Source: Actinomycetes bacterium
Lineage (GTDB): Bacteria; Actinomycetota; Actinomycetes; Actinomycetales; Cellulomonadaceae
DNA: 33,117 bases
NCBI GenBank assembly: GCA_021793115.1
Contig: JAJYTJ010000025.1
Location: 1 to 33,117 of the forward strand
Direction: 5' to 3'
Positions 7,306-16,804 of the stretch are shown piece after piece. A program made the translations under genes and the position numbers. How positions within the stretch are numbered: position 1 is the first letter of the stretch; every line of letters begins with the position of its first letter. Below the pieces are notes generated by a model. That model was not told the origin of the DNA and ran no database searches. It saw nothing but the letters and a program-made list of their open reading frames with translations.

Positions 7306-8377
7306 GAGTGCAGGCCGGAGACGAAGAGGTTGATCACCGTGAAGTTGGCGAGCACCGCGGCGTACCCGGCGAAGACGAGGTAGGCGGCCCGCCGCCCGCT
7401 CCAGCCGCGCGTGGTGCGGGCGTGCAGGTAGGCGGCGTAGACCACCCAGGCGACGAAGGTGCCGACCTCCTTGGGGTCCCAGTTCCAGTACCGGCCCCAG
7501 GCGTGCTCGGCCCAGATGGAGCCGGCGATGAGCGTGAACGTCCAGAGCACGAACCCGACGGCGTTGAGCCGGAAGGACAGCGCCTCGAGGTGCAGGGCGT
7601 CGGGCACCTGGCGCAGCCACGCGAACCGCGGCCCGGTGACGCGCCAGCCGGCCACCGTGCGGCGCAGGCCGTCGGCGCGGGCCCACGGCACGGCGAGGTG
7701 CGACCGGTTCTCGGCGCGGGCGGCCGCGAGCAGCTGGAGCACGCTGGTGCCGAAGGCCACGGTGAACACCCCGGTGGCGCTGATCGCGACGCCGACGTGG
7801 ATGACGAGCCAGTAGCTCTGCAGTGCCGGCGGCACCGCGTCGGCCCGGACGAAGAACACGTTGAGCGCGAGCACCAGCGCGAGCACCGCGATCGCGGTGA
7901 CGACCACGCCGACGAACGCGATGACCCGCCGCCGCTGCACGACGGCCAGCACGGTGGTCGCGACGAGCACGCCGACGAGCGTGAACTCGTACATGTTGGC
8001 GGTGGGCCAGCGGCCGGCCGCGATGCCGCGCAGCACGATGCCGGCCAGCAGCAGCAGGACTCCCAGCCGGAGCGTCGAGCGGGCGATGCCCCTGGCCGGC
8101 GCCGGGCGTCCCGCGATCGCAGTCGCGGTGTGCCAGGAGGACGGGGGGACCGCGACGCTGCGCGCAGGTGCCAGGGACGGGCCGGGGTGGGACGACGCTG
8201 TCGCCGCCATCGCCGGGGCCCGGGCTCCCGCGTCGGCCGCCGTCGTGCCGCGTGCTGTCTGCCGTGGCCGGGCTGCCGCGTCGGCGATGGCCGCCAGGTT
8301 CGCCGCATCGGCGAACAGGGCAATGGTGAAGGCCGTCGCGGCGGCCCAGACCAGCAGGGTTGACAGGTCACCGGGCG

Positions 8378-8381
<4 letters not shown>
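7287..8381 (-). CDS. ccsB: Cytochrome c maturation protein CcsB (heme handling)
   Basis: This is a 364-residue System II cytochrome c synthase subunit. It has several membrane segments and the heme-handling WWD-type motif WGRYWNWDPKEVGTFVAWVVYA near residues 275-300, with conserved His in SYWLVIHVGVA and LHSYSG. Together with ResB it exports heme and attaches it to apocytochromes outside the membrane. An Ala/Pro-rich insert of about 60 residues follows TM1. The ATG (8381) overlaps the resB stop (ATGA). It is the last gene of the ftsW-tlpA-ccdA-resB-ccsB operon and converges with the methyltransferase. No CxxCH apocytochrome gene lies in the window, so its clients are elsewhere. Confidence 0.95.
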
Positions 8382-10033
<1,652 letters not shown>

Positions 10034-10034
10034 C

Positions 10035-10805
10035 TCACACCACCGGCACGAACGGGTCGGCGCCGGTCAGCAGCCCCTGCAGCCAGGCGGCCCAGTGCCC
10101 CCAGACCCCGGTGACCAGGGCCAGGCCGAGCACGACGAGCAGCCCGCCGCCGACGCGCAGCACGCCCAGCCGGTGCCGCGTCAGCCAGCCGGTCACCCGC
10201 CGGGAGCGCTCCAGCCCGAGCGCGACGAGCAGGAACGGCAGGCCCAGCCCGAGGCAGAACACCGCCGCCAGCAGGGCGCCACGCGCGGCCGAGCCGCCGC
10301 CGAGGGACAGCGCGAGGATCGCGGCGAGGGTCGGGCCGATGCACGGCGTCCAGCCCAGGCCGAACGTCAGGCCGAGCAGCGGGGCGCCCCACAGCCCGGC
10401 GCGTGGCGCCAGGTGCACCTTGCGCTCCTTCTGCAGGAACGGCACCAGCCCGGCGAAGGCCAGGCCGAGCACGACGACGAGCACGCCGAGCACTCGCGAC
10501 ACCGGGTCCTGCCACCGGGCGAGCCAGGCGCCGATCCCGCCGGCCACGGCGCCGAACGCGACGAACACGACGGCGAAGCCGGCGACGAACAGCCCGACGC
10601 CCGCCAGCACGCGCCCGCGCCGCGCCGCGCCGGCCTGCGCCCCGAGCGAGCCGCCGACGAACCCGACGTAGCCCGGCACCAGCGGCAGCACGCACGGCGA
10701 GGCGAACGAGACCACGCCGGCCAGCAGCGCCACCGGGATCGCCAGCAGCAGCGAGCCGCCGGCCACCGCCCGGCCGAAGGTGTCGCCGACGTCGAGCGGG
10801 GTCAT
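10035..10805 (-). CDS. ccdA: Thiol-disulfide transporter CcdA
   Basis: This 256-residue membrane protein has six predicted segments and the two redox-active Cys positions of the CcdA/DsbD-beta family, in SFASPCVLPLVPGYVGF (about residue 38) and LGWTPCIGPTLA (about 150). It passes reducing equivalents from cytoplasmic thioredoxin to the extracytoplasmic TlpA/ResA protein, which keeps apocytochrome thiols reduced. The ATG (10805) overlaps the tlpA stop by ATGA. Gene order and couplings are those of a normal actinobacterial cytochrome c operon. Confidence 0.95.
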   Translation of the reverse strand: MTPLDVGDTFGRAVAGGSLLLAIPVALLAGVVSFASPCVLPLVPGYVGFVGGSLGAQAGAARRGRVLAGVGLFVAGFAVVFVAFGAVAGGIGAWLARWQDPVSRVLGVLVVVLGLAFAGLVPFLQKERKVHLAPRAGLWGAPLLGLTFGLGWTPCIGPTLAAILALSLGGGSAARGALLAAVFCLGLGLPFLLVALGLERSRRVTGWLTRHRLGVLRVGGGLLVVLGLALVTGVWGHWAAWLQGLLTGADPFVPVV

Positions 10806-11668
10806 CGGCCGGCGCTCGCCGACGGGACGGCTGCCGGGGACGTCGCCGGGGCGCTCGGCGAGCCGCCGCCGGGCTCGGCGAGCAGCTCGTCGACGATCGA
10901 CCGCACCGTCGACGGGTCGACCCGCCCGATGATGCGGCCGGCGACGCGGCCCTCGCGGTCGAGCAGCACCGTGGTGGGCACCGCGTTGATCGGCACCACG
11001 CCCTGCAGCGCCGCGACCGCCGAGCCGTCGGTGTCGACGATCGACGGGTACGGGACGGCGAACTCGCGGTCGAACGCGGCGGCGGTGCCGGTGGCGTCGG
11101 TCGAGTTGACGCCGAGCAGGTGCAGGCCCTGCGCCTCGTAGTCGTTCGCGAGCGCGACGAGGTCGGGCGCCTCGGCGCGGCACGGCGGGCACGCGGCGTA
11201 CCAGGTGTTGAGGAGCACCACGTCACCGCGCCACGCGGCGACGTCCTGCGTGGCACCGTCGACGTCCGTGCCGGAGAGCTCGACCGGGCCGGTGCGCGAG
11301 CCGGCGGGCCAGGTCTGCGTGGCACCGTCGTCGGACCGGTAGCCAGGCTGTGTGGTCGCCTGACCATTGTCGGCAGTCGGTGAGGAACAGCCCGTCAGGG
11401 TTGCGACGAGCAGGATCGTCGCAACCCACGCCCGGACCTGCGGCCACCGCGGGCCGACCGGAGTGGTGCGTGGCTGGCGGCGACCGGCGCGGCGGGCGAC
11501 GGCGACGAACCGGTGTGCGTGCTGCCCGTGATGCGGCCGGGCACATCCGACCCGTTCGCCATCGTGCGCGGCCGCGGCACCCGGAGGGTGCGAGTCAACA
11601 CGTGTCCGGGCTGCCATGCCGGGCAAGCAGACCACCTGCCGCACGTGCGCTGCGACCCGGTCAGCCAC
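10802..11668 (-). CDS. TlpA/ResA-like lipoprotein thioredoxin, extended N-terminus
   Basis: The thioredoxin-fold domain carries WYAACPPCRAEAP (redox CPPC) and the cis-Pro region INAVPTTVLLDREG. A lipobox (LVATLTGC) ends a signal sequence, so the mature protein is a membrane-anchored extracytoplasmic reductant that feeds apocytochrome c maturation. The signal sequence does not begin at the start codon: the only in-frame starts (GTG 11668, ATG within 11600-11620) leave roughly 45-65 basic residues before it. In the usual operon a phosphoglycerate-mutase-like gene precedes tlpA. Here ftsW does and overlaps it by 8 bp, so the native start was probably lost at a fusion point between about 11470 and 11660. 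Secretion efficiency is uncertain. Confidence 0.85.
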   Translation of the reverse strand: MADRVAAHVRQVVCLPGMAARTRVDSHPPGAAAAHDGERVGCARPHHGQHAHRFVAVARRAGRRQPRTTPVGPRWPQVRAWVATILLVATLTGCSSPTADNGQATTQPGYRSDDGATQTWPAGSRTGPVELSGTDVDGATQDVAAWRGDVVLLNTWYAACPPCRAEAPDLVALANDYEAQGLHLLGVNSTDATGTAAAFDREFAVPYPSIVDTDGSAVAALQGVVPINAVPTTVLLDREGRVAGRIIGRVDPSTVRSIVDELLAEPGGGSPSAPATSPAAVPSASAGR

Positions 11669-12884
11669 GGGCCCGCCCCAGGACCGCGAGCGACCGGCGG
11701 AACACCGACGGCCGGGCGGCCAGCGCCTCGGCGGCGCCCGGTTCCGAGCGCGCGAACGCCAGCACCACCCCCAGGGCGGCCATGGTCATGATGAGTGCGG
11801 ACCCGCCCGCCGACACCAGTGGCAGCGGCACGCCGATGACCGGCAGCAGGCCGATGACGACGGCGATGTTGACGAACGCCTGCCCGATCACCCAGCACAG
11901 GATCGCGCCGGTGGTGATGCGTGCGAAGGCGTCGTCGTGCCGCCGGATGATCCGCACCATCGCGAACGCCAGCAGGCCGAACAGCACGAGCACCAGCAGG
12001 ATGCCCAGCAGGCCCAGCTCCTCGCCGATGATGGCGAACACGAAGTCGTTGTGCGCCTCGGGCAGGTAGCTCCACTTCTCGCGGCTCTGTCCCAGGCCCA
12101 GCCCGCCCCAGCCGCCCGTGCCGAGCGCCCAGATGCCGTGCTTCGACTGGTAGGTGACGCCCTGGCTGCCCGGGTCGGCCGCCGCCGGGTCGAGCCACGC
12201 CTTGATCCGGCCCGAGCGGTTGCCCGAGAACATGACGAGGGGCAGCGTGACGGCCACGACCGCCACGACCGGCGCCACGAACATGTGCAGCTTGACCCCG
12301 GACACCCACAGCGCGCCGAAGACGAGCAGGAACAGCACGATCGCCGTGCCGAGGTCGTGGCCGAGCAGGACGATCCCGATCGCGCCGGCAGCCACCGGGA
12401 CGGCCGGGACGAGCGCGTGCCGCCACTCGTGCAGCAGCGGCAGCTTGCGCGCGAGGACCGCGCCGAGCCACAGCGCCAGCGCCAGTTTGATGATCTCCGA
12501 CGGCTGCACCTGGAAGCCGGGCAGGCGCACCCAGTTCCGGTTGCCGCCCTGGCTGGCGCCCAGCGGGGTGAACACCAGCCCCTGCAGCACCAGGGCCACT
12601 GTCAGCACCGGCCAGGCGGCTGCCTTGAGCCGACGCACCGGCGTGCGGGCCAGGACCAGGAGGATCGGCGCCCCGATCAACGCGAACTTCGCCTGGGAGA
12701 CCACTTGGGAGTACGGCGACTTGCCCGCCGCCAGCGAGTCGACGCTCGAGCTGGACAGCACCATGACCAGGCCCAGGACCAGGAGCAGGGCGGTCGCCCC
12801 GGCCAGCACGTAGTAGCTCGTGACGGCGCTGTTCCACTGCCCCAGGGCGGACCGCGTCGACGAAGTTGGTGGTGGCATGCTCAT
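11661..12884 (-). CDS. ftsW: SEDS-family peptidoglycan polymerase FtsW
   Basis: This 407-residue polytopic protein has SEDS signatures GNRNWVRLPGFQVQPSE, LLGHDLGTAIVLF, LPEAHNDFVFAIIGEELG and GVPLPLVSAGGSALI. These favour FtsW (septal glycan polymerase) over RodA. I chose ATG 12884 because homology begins there; its ATGA also ends a preceding open frame. FtsW normally sits between murD and murG in the division cluster. Here it heads a cytochrome c operon, so it is presumably an extra copy. Whether the host retains another ftsW cannot be seen. It is probably driven from the region holding a DosR-like box and regulatory site D. Confidence 0.9.
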   Translation of the reverse strand: MSMPPPTSSTRSALGQWNSAVTSYYVLAGATALLLVLGLVMVLSSSSVDSLAAGKSPYSQVVSQAKFALIGAPILLVLARTPVRRLKAAAWPVLTVALVLQGLVFTPLGASQGGNRNWVRLPGFQVQPSEIIKLALALWLGAVLARKLPLLHEWRHALVPAVPVAAGAIGIVLLGHDLGTAIVLFLLVFGALWVSGVKLHMFVAPVVAVVAVTLPLVMFSGNRSGRIKAWLDPAAADPGSQGVTYQSKHGIWALGTGGWGGLGLGQSREKWSYLPEAHNDFVFAIIGEELGLLGILLVLVLFGLLAFAMVRIIRRHDDAFARITTGAILCWVIGQAFVNIAVVIGLLPVIGVPLPLVSAGGSALIMTMAALGVVLAFARSEPGAAEALAARPSVFRRSLAVLGRARG

Positions 12885-13279
12885 GCCTTGCCCGCGCTGC
12901 GCTGGATGTTGTCGACGTACGGCTGGCGTCGATCTGCAGGACGGGCCCAGTCCGTTGCGATGCGTGCCCGGGTGCAGGCTGTCATCACCTGGCTGCCCGC
13001 GACGCTTTCGATCACGCTGCCGGCCGAGCCCCCGAGGTGGGCTGTCGTGGGCGGCCGGTCCGGCAGGCAGTGGTCCGCCGCTCCGGCGGGTGGTCGATCG
13101 GCCAGCGGCGTCGTCGCGGCAACTGGCGGTCTGGGCATCGGCAGGTGGCAGGTCCCAGCGACCGGCATCCGCCGCGGGACTGGTGCACCAGGCTGGCGTT
13201 GCGCCAGCACCCGAGAACATGCCCGACGATGACGCAAGACCTTGCCCTCTCTCTTGCGCTCGGACACGCCCCCCGAAGC

Positions 13280-13299
13280 ATCGGGACGTTAGTCCCAAA
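13280..13299 (-). promoter_or_regulatory. DosR/DevR-type hypoxia box candidate
   Basis: On the minus strand the site reads TTTGGGACTAACGTCCCGAT. It fits the mycobacterial DosR consensus TTSGGGACTWWAGTCCCSAA at 17 of 20 positions, including both GGGAC/GTCCC arms. It lies about 400 bp before ftsW and 40 bp downstream of site D, in the only large promoter region for the ftsW-cytochrome operon. DosR-type regulators respond to hypoxia, NO and CO through heme sensor kinases; none is encoded in the window. Confidence 0.6.
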
Positions 13300-13337
13300 C
13301 TGTGCGGCACGGCTGACTGCGATTCGACTGAGGTCCG

Positions 13338-13353
13338 ATCAAGCCCCGATGAA
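13338..13353 (-). promoter_or_regulatory. Regulatory site D (11-bp-phased half-sites)
   Basis: On the minus strand TTCAT (complement of 13349-13353) and TTGAT (complement of 13338-13342) start 11 bp apart, the same half-sites and spacing as A, B and C. The flanking DNA is unrelated to those copies, so this is not a simple duplicate. It faces the ftsW-tlpA-ccdA-resB-ccsB operon. Confidence 0.5.
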
Positions 13354-13526
13354 GTTCGCCAGCTTCGGGCGGTTCGCGCCAGCGTCCGCGCGGATCAGGA
13401 CCCACCAGCGGTGCTTGGCGCAAACCCCGGATCAGAAGGGGGCGAGCCTGCGTCTACCCGACGTCGAGCGGATCGGCCGCTTCTGGCCCGACAGGATCGC
13501 GGCGATGCGCAGATTCGAGGTGACGA

Positions 13527-13563
13527 CCCACCGGGGGGCGGCGCGCGTCGGCGCCCCGGTGGG
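13527..13563 (-). terminator. Hairpin downstream of fprA
   Basis: CCCACCGGGG (13527-13536) and CCCCGGTGGG (13554-13563) form a perfect 10-bp stem about 200 bp past the fprA stop. It could end the nuo-fprA transcript before the ftsW promoter region. No T tract. Confidence 0.5.
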
Positions 13564-13758
13564 CACCACTGGGTTTGCGAACGTAGCGCCGGTCCGCCTG
13601 CGCTCGGGTACCCAAACCACGGCGCGCCTGGCAAGTGCGCACCGACCTGTCCGGGCCGACCTGTCGCCTCCGGATGGCGCTCGCGCCCTCGACGTCGACG
13701 CATCGGCGCGGTCGCTCGACGCCGCTCGCAGCCGCAGTGCGTGCAACAACTGCTGGCT

Positions 13759-15132
13759 TCACGTGGTCACTGGGCCGACCGCGTCGAGGCTGATGTGGAT
13801 CATCTCCTCGCGCGGCACCACCTTGACCCGTTGCCGACCGTGCGCCTGGCCGAGGGCGCGCTCGTAGGAGTCGAGCCGCAGCCAGCCGGCCCAGTCGACG
13901 ACGCGCACGCCCCGCCGCGCCAGGAGCATGTCGAGCGACCGGGGGTCGCGGTCCGGCGCAGTCGGCAGTGCCGGCGCATCCTCGCGCAGATGCGCGATCG
14001 TCTCGCTCGCGTCGGATTTCGTGTGCCCGATCAGCCCGACGGGACCGCGCTTGATCCAGCCCGTGGTGTAGACACCCGGCAGTGGCGCACCGTCCGGCCC
14101 GGTGACACGGCCCCCGCGGTTGGGGATCACACCGGCGGCCTCGTCGAACGGCAGCCCAGGCAGCGGGCTGCCGAAGTACCCGATCGCCCGGTAGACCGCC
14201 TGCACCGGCCAGTCCGTCGTCTGTCCGCTGTCGGTGACGGTGCCGTCGCCGGTGAGCGTCATGCGCTCGGTGCGCAGCCCGACGACGTGCCCACCGTCCC
14301 CCAACACGGCGACCGGCTTGTGGAGGAAGTGCAGGTGGATACGGCGGCTGGCGTGCCGGTCCGCCGGCTCCTTGAGCGTCCAGTCGGTCAGCGTGGTGAC
14401 CACCTGCCTGGTCTGGTTCGACGAGTCGACTGCCGCCATCGAGCCGGCGTCGAAGACGAAGTCCTCCGGGTACACCACGACATCGGCGTCGGGCACGTGG
14501 TCCAGCTCGCGCAGCTCCAGCGGGGAGAACTTCACCTGTGCCGGTCCGCGGCGGGCGAACACGTGGACGTCGGTGACGGGGTTCGCCGCCAGCGCCTCGT
14601 AGACGTTCGCGGGAATGTCGGTGGGCAGCAGGTCGTGGGCCTGCTTGGCGAGGATGCGGCTGACGTCCAGGGCGACATTGCCGGCGCCGAGCACGGCGAC
14701 CTCGCGGGCGTTCAGCGGCCAGGTGCGCGGCACGTCGGGGTGGCCGTCGTACCAGGAGACGAAGTCCGCCGCACCGTACGAACCGTCCAGGTCGATGCCC
14801 GGGATCGGCAGCGCAACGTCGCGGACGGCGCCGGTGGCGAAGACCACCGCGTCGTACCGCTGCCGCAGCTCAGCGAGCGTGACGTCGGTGCCGTAGTCCA
14901 CCCCGGCCAGCAGCCGGATGTCGCCGCGGTCCAGCACCTTGTGCAGCGCCACGATGATCTGCCTGATCCACGGGTGGTCCGGGGCGACGCCGTAGCGGAC
15001 CAGCCCGAAGGGGGCCGGCAGCCGCTCGATCAGGTCGATCGCCACATCTCCTCCGGATCGGGTCAGGATGTCCGAGGCGTAGATGCCGGCCGGACCGGCG
15101 CCGACGACGACCACACGCAGGGGGGTGCTCAC
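13759..15132 (-). CDS. fprA: FprA-type ferredoxin-NADP+ reductase
   Basis: This 457-residue enzyme is of the adrenodoxin-reductase type. An FAD-binding VVVGAGPAGIYASDIL motif lies near the N-terminus, followed by ERLPAPFGLVRYGVAPDHP and an NADP-binding AVLGAGNVALDVSRIL. The signature VYRAIGYFGSPLPGLPFDE and the C-terminal FAD segment GVYTTGWIKRGPVGLIGHTKSDA (key residues G-W-I-K-R-G-P-G-I-G) complete it. It moves electrons between NADPH and ferredoxin in the cytoplasm. The GTG start has GAAAGG 12 bp upstream. It lies 69 bp after nuoM, where nuoN should be, so it may be co-transcribed with the reduced nuo set. It is the only obvious NAD(P)H-handling enzyme next to that set, because the NADH-binding Nuo subunits are missing. 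Confidence 0.93.
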   Translation of the reverse strand: MSTPLRVVVVGAGPAGIYASDILTRSGGDVAIDLIERLPAPFGLVRYGVAPDHPWIRQIIVALHKVLDRGDIRLLAGVDYGTDVTLAELRQRYDAVVFATGAVRDVALPIPGIDLDGSYGAADFVSWYDGHPDVPRTWPLNAREVAVLGAGNVALDVSRILAKQAHDLLPTDIPANVYEALAANPVTDVHVFARRGPAQVKFSPLELRELDHVPDADVVVYPEDFVFDAGSMAAVDSSNQTRQVVTTLTDWTLKEPADRHASRRIHLHFLHKPVAVLGDGGHVVGLRTERMTLTGDGTVTDSGQTTDWPVQAVYRAIGYFGSPLPGLPFDEAAGVIPNRGGRVTGPDGAPLPGVYTTGWIKRGPVGLIGHTKSDASETIAHLREDAPALPTAPDRDPRSLDMLLARRGVRVVDWAGWLRLDSYERALGQAHGRQRVKVVPREEMIHISLDAVGPVTT

Positions 15133-15169
15133 GACAACAACGAACCTTTCGGATGCAGCCAGACCACAC

Positions 15170-15205
15170 TCAGCGGTCGCGGAGGCCCGGCAGGGCGGCG
15201 ATCAC
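15170..15205 (-). pseudogene. Possible start stub of nuoN
   Basis: A GTG (15205) overlaps the nuoM stop in a GTGA junction and opens 11 codons, MIAALPGLRDR, before a stop. nuoN normally starts exactly here. I read it as the first codons of a deleted nuoN fused to other sequence. Too short to prove. Confidence 0.35.
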
Positions 15206-16788
15206 TGTGCGCTGGCCTCGGCGACGGCGGGCGCATCGGTGGCGCCCACCTGATCGATGGTCACCTGGGCCGGCTCGCGGACCAGGTTCAGCGCCGGGCC
15301 GGGCACGAACCCGAGCACCAGCATGACGGCGACCAGCGGGCCGACGACCCAGCGCTCGCGCGCGCTCGCGTCGGGGAGCGTCTCCACCCCGGCGGTGACC
15401 GGACCGGTGAACGCCCGCTGGTACAGCCACAGGATGTACAGGGCCGCGAGCACGACGCCGAGCGTCGCGACGACCGCAGCCACGGGCTGGGTGGCGAACG
15501 AGCCGACGAGCACGAGGATCTCGCTGACGAACGGCGAGAGCCCGGGCAGGGCCAGGGCGGACAGGCCGACGACGAGAAACAGCCCGGCCAGCACCGGCAC
15601 CGCCCGCTGCAGCCCGCCGAACGCGTCGATTCGTGCCGAGCCGCGCCGGGCCGCGAGGAACCCGACGAGCAGGAACAGCGCCCCGGTGGAGAACCCGTCG
15701 TTGACCATGTAGAACGACGAGCCCGAGATCGAGGTCGACGTGAAGGCGAAGATGCCGAGCACGATGAACCCGGAGTGGCTCACCGACGTGTACGCCACCA
15801 TCCGGAACAGGTCCTGCTGGCCGATCGCCAGGAGCGCCCCGTAGAGGATCGAGACGACGGCCAGCACGATGATCACCGGGGCGACCCAGCGGGAGGCGTT
15901 CGGGAACAGCGGCAGGCAGAGGGTGAGCATCCCGAAGGTGCCGACCTTGTCGAGCACGCCGACCAGGAGCGTCGAGGTGCCGGCGGGCGCCTGCTCGGCG
16001 GCGTCCGGCAACCAGGTGTGCACCGGGAACATCGGCGCCTTGATCGCGAACGCGACGAAGAAGCTGACGAACAGCCACTTCTCGATCGTCGGGTCGAGGG
16101 CGACGCCCGTGAGCTTGTCGATGAGGAACCCGTCCGCCCCGCCCGGGCCGTGCAGGTAGAGCACGATGACGCCGATGAGCATGATCAGCCCACCGGCCAG
16201 CGAGTAGAGCAGGAACTTCACCGCGGCGTACCGCCGCCGCGCCCCATCTCGCCCGCCGAACCCCCCGATCATGAAGTAGACCGGGATGAGCATCGCCTCG
16301 AAGACGAGGTAGAAGAAGAACAGGTCGCGCGCCGCGAACACCGCGACGATGAACGCCTGCAGCAGCAGCACCAGGGCCAGGTACTGCCGCAGCCGGTCCG
16401 ACGCCTGGGCGGCGCTGCCCTGCTCGCGCCAGGCGGCGAGCACGACGAGCGGCACGAGCAGCGCGGACATCGCGACGAGGACGAGGCCGACGCCGTTGAC
16501 GCCGAGCGCGTACGACACCCCGAACGCCGGGATCCAGGAGTGCGTCTCCGTCAGCTGGACGGTGCCGGCGTCCGAGGTGTCGAAGGCGACCACCGCCAAG
16601 GCGGTGAGCACGAGCTCGACGAGCGCGAAGCCGAGCGCCACCTCGCGGGTGCGGCGCGGACCGGGCGCCGGCACGCCGGGGCCGTAGACGAGCTCGCCGC
16701 GCGCGACGGGTCGCGGCAGCGCCCACAGCACCGCCGCTCCGAGGAGGGGCAGCACGATGAGCGTGGTGAGCCAGGGGAACGAGGACAT
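15202..16788 (-). CDS. nuoM: NADH-quinone oxidoreductase subunit M (antiporter-like)
   Basis: This 528-residue polytopic membrane protein of the Mrp-antiporter-like family has about 14 predicted segments. The canonical stretches are present: RDLFFFYLVFEAMLIPVYFMI with the conserved Glu of helix 5, KFLLYSLAGGLIML, and AIKAPMFPVHTWLPDAAEQAP with the broken-helix Lys region. In complex I it is one of three proton-pumping antiporter modules. Full length, starting 14 bp after the nuoL stop. Its native partner nuoN is absent downstream. Pumping in complex I requires the whole membrane arm, so what this copy does here is unclear. Confidence 0.95.
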   Translation of the reverse strand: MSSFPWLTTLIVLPLLGAAVLWALPRPVARGELVYGPGVPAPGPRRTREVALGFALVELVLTALAVVAFDTSDAGTVQLTETHSWIPAFGVSYALGVNGVGLVLVAMSALLVPLVVLAAWREQGSAAQASDRLRQYLALVLLLQAFIVAVFAARDLFFFYLVFEAMLIPVYFMIGGFGGRDGARRRYAAVKFLLYSLAGGLIMLIGVIVLYLHGPGGADGFLIDKLTGVALDPTIEKWLFVSFFVAFAIKAPMFPVHTWLPDAAEQAPAGTSTLLVGVLDKVGTFGMLTLCLPLFPNASRWVAPVIIVLAVVSILYGALLAIGQQDLFRMVAYTSVSHSGFIVLGIFAFTSTSISGSSFYMVNDGFSTGALFLLVGFLAARRGSARIDAFGGLQRAVPVLAGLFLVVGLSALALPGLSPFVSEILVLVGSFATQPVAAVVATLGVVLAALYILWLYQRAFTGPVTAGVETLPDASARERWVVGPLVAVMLVLGFVPGPALNLVREPAQVTIDQVGATDAPAVAEASAQ

Positions 16789-16804
16789 CGGTGGGGTCTT
16801 CTCC

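Larger units (their letters stand above)
12885..13758. other. Long gene-poor promoter region upstream of ftsW
   Basis: This stretch between the ftsW start and the fprA stop holds a DosR-like box (13280), regulatory site D (13338) and a hairpin (13527). A minus-strand frame 12881-13267 (GTG start, 128 codons) ends in ATGA overlap with ftsW. Its basic, Pro-rich translation resembles no family I know and its start lies 13 bp from the DosR-like box, so I do not call it a gene. Confidence 0.5.

Noticed and set aside
12881..13267. A 128-codon minus-strand frame ending in ATGA overlap with ftsW
   Set aside because: The overlap is suggestive, but the translation is basic and Pro-rich with no recognisable domain, and the start lies very close to the DosR-like box. 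Conservation would be needed before calling it.
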